Shown in pieces: positions 55,274-62,291 of a stretch of 64,000 bases of DNA; positions within the stretch are counted from its first letter, which is position 1, and every line of letters begins with the position of its first letter. The position numbers were made by a program, and so were the translations under genes. The notes under the pieces were generated by a model that saw only the letters and a list, made by a program, of their open reading frames with translations, searched no databases and was not told where the DNA came from. Origin of the DNA: Caldora sp965222765 (GTDB taxonomy: Bacteria > Cyanobacteriota > Cyanobacteriia > Cyanobacteriales > Coleofasciculaceae); contig CBDCVG010000094.1 in the NCBI GenBank assembly GCA_965222765.1, forward strand, positions 434,001 through 498,000, given 5' to 3'.

Positions 55274-55774
55274 TTAATCATTCACTAATGAGTGTTGGAG
55301 TATTTCTGGCAAGGGATGAATAGTAATAACATATTCTTCTACTACCTTGTTAGCAATAAGATGCTCTTGGATAATTCGTTCGATGACTTCTGGAGTGGCG
55401 TGACGATACCAAACACCGTCCGGGTATACCACCATCAGGGGTCCATCAGCGCAAATTCGTAGACAGTTGGCTTTGGTGCGGAAGATACAGCTAGGTTTAG
55501 TAGGTGTAGGTTTGTCTAGTTGTAACTCTGTGAGGCGTTTTTTCAAGTAGTTCCAAGCTTCTAAACTGGCTTTTTTGGAACAGCATTTAGGTTTAGTCTG
55601 ATCCGCACACAGAAAGATGTGTCGCTGAATTTGATTGATTCCTAAGCTTTGCACATTAGCTGCTACTGTATTTTTTACCGCAGCTCCATTGTTTTCGTTA
55701 GTTTCAGGATTAGACGATGGAATTTGGTTGTTATCAGTTTTATTTTCTGCCATTGCACCGATTATCTCGCTCAA
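55274..55774 (-). CDS. Thioredoxin-like [2Fe-2S] ferredoxin
   Basis: 166 residues. After a ~50-residue polar lead (the probable start may be later) is a thioredoxin-fold [2Fe-2S] domain: HIFLCADQTKPKCCSKKASL with the first two cysteine ligands, KPSCIFRTKANCLRICADGP with the next, and MVVYPDGVWYRHATPEVIER. These small ferredoxins occur in cyanobacteria beside nitrogen fixation or as general electron carriers. The ADGP and YPDGVWY motifs are typical. No partner reductase is near. Confidence 0.88.
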   Translation of the reverse strand: MSEIIGAMAENKTDNNQIPSSNPETNENNGAAVKNTVAANVQSLGINQIQRHIFLCADQTKPKCCSKKASLEAWNYLKKRLTELQLDKPTPTKPSCIFRTKANCLRICADGPLMVVYPDGVWYRHATPEVIERIIQEHLIANKVVEEYVITIHPLPEILQHSLVND

Positions 55775-55871
55775 GGTAATCTTCTGAGGGGAAGATTAGT
55801 AATCTACCTCTTACTCAGGGTAGACGCATCTTGTTAATAAAAACCTCTTAATCTCAATAAAGCCTTAAATA
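55775..55871. other. Short spacer before a MITE
   Basis: Upstream region of the ferredoxin gene, running into the 6-bp target duplication of the family B element. With the element and the 56093-56340 gap this makes a stretch of about 560 bp without a gene. The gap beyond the element has a GCTGAAG-type spacer with CCTGCC heptamers at about 56148-56168 and no other signal. Confidence 0.4.
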
Positions 55872-56086
55872 GGGCTTGCTGAATAAGTCGTAACTTTCGG
55901 GTTTGAATAGGTGTTAGGTGGTAGGTGGCAGGTGGTAGGTAAGGGCAAGAGGTGGTAGGTGTTAGGGATTTTCGACTGACGGTGCAAGGTTTTTGAGCCA
56001 AAAGATACAAAAACCTTGCACTTGGCAAAGTATAAAATGCTTAAAAGCTTTGCCTGGTATGATTTCCACACTTTTGCAGCAAGCCC
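55872..56086. mobile_element. MITE family B, copy 2, with target duplication
   Basis: 215 bp bounded by GGGCTTGCTGAATAAGT and ...TTTTGCAGCAAGCCC, flanked by the perfect direct repeat TAAATA (55866-55871 and 56087-56092). Interior TTAGGTG repeats and the first ~60 bp match copy 1 at 35313-35528; the middle parts differ, which suggests independent heptamer expansion. Confidence 0.85.
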
Positions 56087-56340
56087 TAAATAATCGCGTT
56101 AAGCCCTACTTTATTGACAATAATTTAAGCGATCGCTTAAATTATCCTGCCCCCTGCCTCCTGCCTTGTTTCTTCAGAGCCCCCAGGAGCTCTTCATGTG
56201 ACACACATTACCTACTAATCAGATTACAATCACACAAGAACTTGGAATATCTCACAGTAAATGGACGTTCCAAATCAATTAAACACCTTTGACTTTTTGA
56301 GACTATAAGTATGTGAGCAACGCGCCGGGAATAACAAGCA

Positions 56341-56616
56341 ATGAAACTTTCTGATCGTAATCTACCTGCTATCGATTCAATTGACACTGAAGTAACCGGC
56401 AGATTACTGAAATCCCGGTACACCCAAGCAAACTTGAGAGCATTATCAGTGAATAAAATAATTCAAACAGTCCTGAAAAAAACCATTTATTTCTCCTTAG
56501 CCTTAGTCTTTACTGCTGTTGCGATAGTAGCTTTGCCAATTTCAGTAGTATTGGTTGCTGTAGCCTTTCCAGTTTTTGCACTCTTCAAAGCACCAAAAGC
56601 ATTGGCAACTTTCTAG
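56341..56616 (+). CDS. Small membrane protein
   Basis: 91 residues. A hydrophilic N-terminal half (MKLSDRNLPAIDSIDTEVTG) and one long hydrophobic span of ~35 residues (FSLALVFTAVAIVALPISVV then LVAVAFPVFALF), probably one or two membrane segments, ending KAPKALATF. I do not recognise it. No clear ribosome site. It sits between a family B element and the long inverted-repeat segment, so it may be a passenger of this unstable region. Confidence 0.5.
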   Translation: MKLSDRNLPAIDSIDTEVTGRLLKSRYTQANLRALSVNKIIQTVLKKTIYFSLALVFTAVAIVALPISVVLVAVAFPVFALFKAPKALATF

Positions 56617-56621
56617 ACTAA

Positions 56622-56669
56622 CTAGTACCGCTGCGCGGAATTAAGAATTAAGAATTAAGAATGCTTATA
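56622..56669. repeat. Left arm of a 2.15-kb inverted repeat
   Basis: CTAGTACCGCTGCGCGGAAT followed by three TTAAGAA heptamers and TGCTTATA. The exact complement, with four heptamers, stands at 58715-58769. Confidence 0.85.
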
Positions 56670-56781
56670 GAGTAAGGATTCTATCGCTCTCAAACTGGTC
56701 ACTTATTTCCGCTACGCTGCACTAGGGTTTTGCAAGACTGCGATCGCTAACACCAAAAAGTCAAGTTCGCACAAAACTGAC

Positions 56782-56895
56782 AGGAATTACGCACCGTAAG
56801 GAAATTACTTCATCCTGAGCGATAACTAAGGCTCTCCTAGACGGCTCAGATGCTTCACTAACACCTCAACATGACACTTGAGTGGGTAAGCCCTA
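56782..56895 (+). repeat. MITE-like element family A, copy 2
   Basis: 114 bp, starting AGGAATTACGCACCGTAA, with TCATCCTGAGCGATAAC, and ending GGGTAAGCCCTAG. Directly followed by a family C element. Both lie inside the inverted-repeat segment. Confidence 0.7.
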
Positions 56896-56898
56896 GTG

Positions 56899-56988
56899 CC
56901 GTGACACAGCTAAAATGAACGCTTGAGGATATTCCGTTGGGTTTCACTTCTTTCCACCCAACCTACAGTTTTAGTCGTGCCACGCTAC
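56899..56988 (-). repeat. MITE-like element family C, copy 2
   Basis: About 90 bp with inverted ends GTGACACAGCTAAAA and TTTTAGTCGTGCCAC, and TCCGTTGGGTTTCACTTC with CACCCAACCTACAG inside. It is the cleanest copy of this family. Confidence 0.75.
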
Positions 56989-56995
56989 TAGAAGT

Positions 56996-57217
56996 TTATT
57001 TTTTGTCATCCCGGAAAAAGGGATTATTGATTGTTACTACTTCGATATTTTTGAGACTAATTGATTTCTTGTGATTTTTTAAATCAATCATTTTAATTTT
57101 TTTAGGAGTGGGTAAATCTGCTAGTGGATTTTCCTTGAGGGCAGACTTGAGTAATTTTTCTGGGGAGAATTTTTTGCCGAAAATGTCCTTATTCTTTGCC
57201 ATGACTTGTATGACCAA
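56996..57217 (-). CDS. Possible small protein within the inverted-repeat segment
   Basis: 73 residues; a start at MAKNKDIFGK (57202) seems better. Basic and Lys-rich (FSPEKLLKSALKENPLADLP), no known domain, with a regular coding appearance. It is bounded by a family C element a few bases away. It may be a small passenger gene or a chance frame. Confidence 0.4.
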   Translation of the reverse strand: MVIQVMAKNKDIFGKKFSPEKLLKSALKENPLADLPTPKKIKMIDLKNHKKSISLKNIEVVTINNPFFRDDKK

Positions 57218-57654
57218 TCGATTGCTGTGATAAAAATTGTGATACAGATGAATTTGTTTGTCAAGGATTATTGAGTTGTTTGAAGTAATTTGCCCTGTAT
57301 AAAGTTGATTTTGATGGATATCTAAGACCAGTATCCTTCAGTACAATTATTAATGAAATTTTATAAATGTTTAATAACCCCATATTCTAACTCGTATGCT
57401 TGTCCTCCCGCATCAGGTATCCACCCGTTAGTTAAGGCTTTGTCAATAATTTCTCTAAATGGTGCGTTTGCTTATCAGCAACGCACCCTACAAGATCTGC
57501 GATCGCACTAAGGTTATCTATTGGGGTTTAATGTTGGTAATCTCAGATCTTTTGGTGTTATCTCTCTTCTGTCACTCTGGGATATTTCCACGAATTTCCG
57601 GCATTACAGCCAACGTAAAATCAACGTTTCAACCCGGTTTGACAGAAGAGAGTT
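57218..57654. other. Gap before the helical-domain gene, holding a family D element
   Basis: AT-rich, no convincing gene. The family D element occupies 57559-57655, with ends TATCTCTCTTCTGTCA and TGACAGAAGAGAGTTA (one mismatch); its right end touches the ATG at 57655. Confidence 0.6.
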
Positions 57655-57655
57655 A
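57559..57655. repeat. MITE-like element family D, copy 2
   Basis: About 97 bp with 16-bp inverted ends (see the neighbouring gap). The first copy is at 45632-45760. Both copies stand just upstream of a gene start. Confidence 0.7.
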
Positions 57656-58095
57656 TGCTGAATGCTAGCTTACCTAATGCGTTTAGAAAAGCACTGGACA
57701 GTAGTTCATCGTCTTTAGTAAAAGAATTCAAGCAAATTATTGTTCAAGATGGAGGTGCTTATGTTGATGGAGATGTTGATGGAATTAATAAGAAGATAAA
57801 TGTTGAAGGTAATTACGTAGCAAGTGGTGTTATTAATTATGGGCATGAAAATAAAACTCTTGCTGAGGCTGCTGCTGAGATTCAGGACTTGCTTCAACAA
57901 CTAGAGAAATCTAATCCTACTGCTAGCGAAGCTGAAAAAGTTGCATATGTTAATGAGGAGATTGAGCCGGATCTAAAGTCACGTTTAGTTAAAGCTGTAA
58001 AAATTGGTGGTGAAGCTGCTATCGAAAGTTCATTGGATAGCCCCTATATTGATATCATAAAGGCTGCGATTAGAGGTTGGTCATCTTTAGAATAG
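57655..58095 (+). CDS. Small helical protein like cyanobacterial effector-associated domains
   Basis: 146 residues. The first half (GGAYVDGDVDGINKKINVEG) is a short glycine-rich beta portion; the second half is helical (TLAEAAAEIQDLLQQLEKSN, then LVKAVKIGGEAAIESSLDSP). The latter resembles a small helical module that I recall from many cyanobacterial proteins, alone or joined to NACHT/NB-ARC or other conflict-type domains. I cannot name it with certainty. It is the best coding candidate in the segment between the long inverted repeats and may be its cargo. Confidence 0.6.
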   Translation: MLNASLPNAFRKALDSSSSSLVKEFKQIIVQDGGAYVDGDVDGINKKINVEGNYVASGVINYGHENKTLAEAAAEIQDLLQQLEKSNPTASEAEKVAYVNEEIEPDLKSRLVKAVKIGGEAAIESSLDSPYIDIIKAAIRGWSSLE

Positions 58096-58714
58096 TTCAA
58101 GAGCAAGCACATATAACAAGTTGTGACATTGGAATGCTTCAATGATCCAGATAGAAATCAATGTTGACTCACTTCTCTACTCACGTTTTGGGAGCATCCC
58201 ATTTTGGAAAAAACATTATCAAAAAGACGATATGGCAATGGTTTCAGCTATCTTGAAGGAGCCAACTCGCCAAAATGGGATGCTCCCCACGTTTTGGACT
58301 GTATAAGGCACAAAGAGCACAAAGATTAATCGTTGTGTGGTTTTCTTCTCTAGAATAATTAACCACAAAGACACGAAGAGCACAAAGATTAGTCGCTGCA
58401 TAATTTTGGTTTCTTGAGGAGATATCTAATATAGTCAAGAAAACTCACAGTGATAGAAATGAGGGGAAAAGCACGGTTCAGACGCTGGATATCCTGTTCT
58501 GCTGGAACCATCCTAGTAGTTAGGTTACTGACTGGGATGTCAGAGCCCTTATCCTTCTGCCTCCTGCCTTGAAAGTAGGGAGTAGGGAGCAGGGAGGAGT
58601 CTACTTTCATCACCTGATGGTGAAAAGAAAATTTTTTCATTTGGACTGCCTCCTTGCACTAGTGCAGCGCGGCGAAAATAACCCACCAGTTTGCGATCGA
58701 TATAATCCCTACTA
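58096..58714. other. Repeat-rich gap inside the inverted-repeat segment
   Basis: No convincing gene. It contains two facing copies of CATCCCATTTTGG (58195-58207 and the complement at 58270-58284), two AAAGAGCACAAAGATTA units (58312-58328, 58376-58392) and GGAGCAG heptamers near 58575-58600. A minus-strand frame at 58389-58640 crosses the heptamers and is not credible as it stands. Confidence 0.5.
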
Positions 58715-58769
58715 TATAAGCATTCTTAATTCTTAATTCTTAATTCTTAATTCCGCGCAGCGGTACTAG
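58715..58769. repeat. Right arm of a 2.15-kb inverted repeat
   Basis: TATAAGCA, four TTCTTAA heptamers, then ATTCCGCGCAGCGGTACTAG. It mirrors the left arm at 56622-56669 with one more heptamer. Confidence 0.85.
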
Positions 58770-58932
58770 CCTTATAGCACAAAAATATCCTTAAATAGCA
58801 TAAGTTCTATTTTAGTAACCAATTAGCTTTTTCCCCTGGGGAAGTGCTTTCATTAAACATAGATAGGGTAAGGGTTAAATAAAGAAGAAAGGACACCTCT
58901 AGCAATTCCCGAACAAAAAACAACTAACAAAT

Positions 58933-61060
58933 ATGAAAAAAAATTATTTCCAGCATTCTCTTAACAAGTTGCTTCTGTGGAATCACAGGGATTAGTTACT
59001 TCCCCCAGGCAACACCAGCAGCAGCACAAGTTTCTCCCACAGGGGAACTATTGTATAACTTCTACGGTCGCTCCATTCCTTTGAGAGTCCGCCAAGACGC
59101 TGTCGCCGTTAGCTTTAAACCAGCTGGGAGATCCCGAAGTGGAGCCCCAGTGGAAGCCTCCTATTTAAAATTGCAGCGAGACTTGCGGGGTGGAACCCGT
59201 AGCCTCTCGGGGAATAATCTCGAAGTTAAGCCTTTGGGATTGCGCTATGCTTTGGTAAACTTGCCTGCTGGAGCCCGTAGTTCTCCTGCTGCTGTTACTC
59301 AACGAGTGCAAAGACTACCTTATGTAGCAGGAACACTCCCTGTCCTCTCCCGTAGCGATCGCGATGAGACAATTGTTCTACCTAATGAAATTGTAGTTGC
59401 TTTCGAGCCAGAAGTAGCTGACCAGGCAGCAGTGCAGACAATTCTCAATCGCTATAACTTAGAGATCATCAAACCCCTGCGCTTTACCAAAAATCGCTAT
59501 TTGGTGCGCTCTCAAGTAGAGTCTGGTACAGCCATCCTCGCCATTGCTAATCGCCTCAATACTGTGCCTGGAATCAGTTCTGCTACACCAAATTTTGTCC
59601 AATCAGTGACTTATAGTAATCCAGGAATGGGTTTTGGGCATCCTAGCTTTACCGACACTCCTGGAGCTACTGACTCCCTTAAGCAAATGTTAAATGAATT
59701 GGAGGAGCAACCTAGTCCAACTCCATTTAAAACAGAACTCCTCCCCTTGCAATGGCACCTCAACAGCATACCCCTGCGAGGCAAGTTGCTTCCTCGTACT
59801 GATATTCGAGCCATTGAAGCTTGGCAACAGAGTAACCAAGGTAAGGGTGTGGTGGTAGCGGTAATTGATAGTTTGATTCAATGGGACCACCCGGATTTAA
59901 ATGATAATGTCTACAAAGTAGAAAATATCCCTAATCCTTTACCAGGCGAGGTTCATGGCTGGGATTTTGCTCAAGATGATCCGGATACCCGGATTAGTGA
60001 AGAGGAACTGGCTACTTTGCTGCCAGATTTCCAGAATACCTTTAGTTTGTCTGATGAGAAGTTACTTGAGCAATACGCCGACTTAGCTGGTTTTATTCCC
60101 TTTATGATTCCTGATTTGCCAGAATCAGAAATTCCCTCTTTCTTACGTAATCTAATCCGTAATAAGATTGCTGGTGAGTTTCATGGTACTTGGTCAGCAG
60201 GGGTAGTTGCTGCTAATCCTCAAGGAGAAGGAGGAGTCATCGGAGTCTCTCCCCAAGCTAAAATTCTACCAATTCGAGTTTTTGGTTTAGGGGGTCAAAC
60301 TTCTCCTGAAGTCATTTCCCAAGCAATTCGCTATGCTGCTGCTAGGGGTGTTGATGCAATTAACCTAAGTTTAGGAGGACTTTTGCCTAGTCCCGAACAA
60401 GTAGAGGCAATTTTTGAAGTACTAGATGCCAATCCCAACCTCGTAATAATTGCCGCCGCTGGTAATGAGAGTTTGGATGGTGTAGCTTTTCCCGCAGCAA
60501 TTCCCGGTGTAATTTCCGTGGGAGCAACAAATCTTTCTGGTAAACGAGCTGGCTACAGCAGTTATGGCGGTAGGCTAGATGTGGTAGCCCCTGGCGGCGA
60601 TACTTCAGATTCAAAAAGAGGAGGAATTTTAACCACCGGAGGTACAGGGATAGATGGTTTCTGGCAAGGAATTAGTGTGCCAGATTATAGCTGGGGTCAT
60701 GCATTAGACTCTAAAGGTCAGTACGTGCAAGTACAAGGTACATCGTTCGCTGCACCTACTGTGTCTGGGGTAGTAGCTTTAATGAGAGGAGAAAATCCTA
60801 ATCTTAGTCGCGATCGCATAATTGCTATCCTCAAAGAAACCTCTGATTATCAAGGGTTGAACCTATCGAAAGCAGATACCAGAGCTTACCGCCTACAAAG
60901 AGAATTAGGCTTTGGCAGTGCTCCTAATTTTCCCTTTCTACGACCCTCCGGTGTCTTCCCTTTACCTGAACCTATACCAGCTAGTCAATACTTCTATGGT
61001 AGTGGTTTAGTTAATGCCGAAGCAGCAGTTAATGAAGTCAAGCGATCACTCCAGAACTGA
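58933..61060 (+). CDS. Secreted S8 (subtilase) peptidase with a frameshift in its signal peptide
   Basis: From the ATG at 58933 the intended protein appears to begin MKK then IISSILLTSCFCGITG with an AQVSP cleavage region, but a run of eight A at 58936-58943 puts this out of frame; seven A would join it to the rest (about 708 residues). The frame as read starts at a TTG (59051), without signal peptide. The protease has catalytic Asp in VVAVIDSLIQWDHPDL, His in GEFHGTWSAGVVAA and Ser in VQGTSFAAPTVSGVVAL, with an N-terminal prodomain of about 220 residues (VVAFEPEVADQAAVQ). It is presumably exported. Transcriptional slippage on A8 could restore expression. Confidence 0.88.
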
Positions 61061-61105
61061 TATATCAATTATCAATTATCAATTATCAATGGATAATTGA
61101 TAAAT
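61061..61105. repeat. 7-bp tandem repeat (ATCAATT)
   Basis: Four units of ATCAATT and a mirrored ATAATTGA right after the protease stop. Same unit as at 32785-32840. Confidence 0.8.
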
Positions 61106-61172
61106 ATCGCTTTTACTGTCTTTGTGGAAATATTTTGCTATCCTCAAAAAGGTTGTTATTCCAATCTAAATA

Positions 61173-61844
61173 ATGCTCAAAGCAGTGTTGTTTGACATCG
61201 ATGGTACATTAGCAAACACAGATCTAATTCACTTTCAAATTTGGCAACAACTGCTCCAGGAATACGGTATTCAAATTGATCATCAATTTTACCAAAAACA
61301 CATCAGTGGTCGAACCAATACTGCCCTTGTTCAGGATTTGCTGCCGCAACTTTCTCCAGCAGAAGGCAATTATTTAGGTATTGCCAAAGAAGAAGAATTT
61401 CGGAAAGTCGCTCAGCACCAATTGCAGCCAATGCCGGGATTACTAGGGTTAATTGATTGGATTAAGCTCGAGAATTTACAATTAGCTGTGGTAAGTAATG
61501 CCCCTCGTTTAAATGCCGAGTTTATTCTACAAACTTTAAAATTAGATCAAATCTTTGAAATGGTTATCTTAGCAGATGATTTGCCTGTTGGCAAACCAGA
61601 TCCACTCCCCTACCAAGAAGCTCTACGTCGTTTTGATCTGGCGGCAGAAATGGCAGTAGTTTTTGAAGATTCTCCTTCGGGAATTCGCTCAGCTGTTGCT
61701 GCTGGGATTACGACGATTGGTGTAGCTTCGACTCATGATCATTCTACTCTTTATGATTTGGGAGCAACTTTGGTGATTGATGATTTTACAGATGAAAGGC
61801 TATTACAAATGGGATTACTTAGTAGCTGTAAACAACAGCAATAG
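61173..61844 (+). CDS. HAD-family phosphatase, beta-phosphoglucomutase-like
   Basis: 223 residues. Motif I AVLFDIDGTLANTDLIHF (two Asp), motif II LQLAVVSNAPRLNAEF (Ser/Asn), motif III GKPDPLPY (Lys), motif IV VFEDSPSGIRSAVAAG (Asp). The helical cap with HISGRTNTALVQDL places it with beta-phosphoglucomutase and phosphoglycolate-type phosphatases. Without further evidence either activity is possible. Upstream is the S8 protease, unrelated. Confidence 0.88.
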   Translation: MLKAVLFDIDGTLANTDLIHFQIWQQLLQEYGIQIDHQFYQKHISGRTNTALVQDLLPQLSPAEGNYLGIAKEEEFRKVAQHQLQPMPGLLGLIDWIKLENLQLAVVSNAPRLNAEFILQTLKLDQIFEMVILADDLPVGKPDPLPYQEALRRFDLAAEMAVVFEDSPSGIRSAVAAGITTIGVASTHDHSTLYDLGATLVIDDFTDERLLQMGLLSSCKQQQ

Positions 61845-62291
61845 GTAGATTGGGAGTCGCGATAGCGTAACCCAACACGCCGGTTTACACTCTCGTTGGG
61901 TTTCACTTCGTTCCACCCAACCTACAACTCATTACTCTCGAGAAAAAAGGCAGGAGGCAGGAGGCTCAAAGGAAAATTGACTTGTTTCTCATCTTCTTTT
62001 TCGGCGATTCAATCCTAGTGAGTGCCAGTATTTCCCAATAGAAGACATGCCAGTTAATACTATTCCAATCCATGTTGAGAGAATTCACGACGCCTTAAAG
62101 TCGAACAGTCACACGATTTTTCGCCGCCACAAGACCTTCCAATCCCATTAACAATTCCCAATTTCCAATTCTCTAGGACTTACACACCGTAACGGAATTA
62201 TGTCATCCTGAGCGATAGCGAAGGATCTCCAAACGGCCGGTGATGCTTCACTAGCACCTCAGCATGACAGTTGAGTACGTAAGTCCTATTC
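61845..62291. other. Intergenic region with family C and A elements
   Basis: About 450 bp. A family C copy (61857-61924) follows the HAD stop; then a GGCAGGA array (61950-61965), a short unassigned stretch, and the family A element. A TTCTCAA heptamer array (62288-62312) abuts the stop of the next gene. No gene seen. Confidence 0.6.
62174..62288 (+). repeat. MITE-like element family A, copy 3
   Basis: 115 bp, the cleanest copy: it begins TAGGACTTAC and ends GTAAGTCCTA, a perfect 10-bp inverted repeat. Confidence 0.8.

Noticed and set aside
57459..57668. 69-codon plus-strand frame
   Set aside because: Spans a family D element and overlaps the start of the 57655 gene; composition is not protein-like.
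58389..58640. 83-codon minus-strand frame
   Set aside because: Crosses a GGAGCAG heptamer array and repeat DNA; no family resemblance. Perhaps contains a scrap of an old gene, but not supportable.
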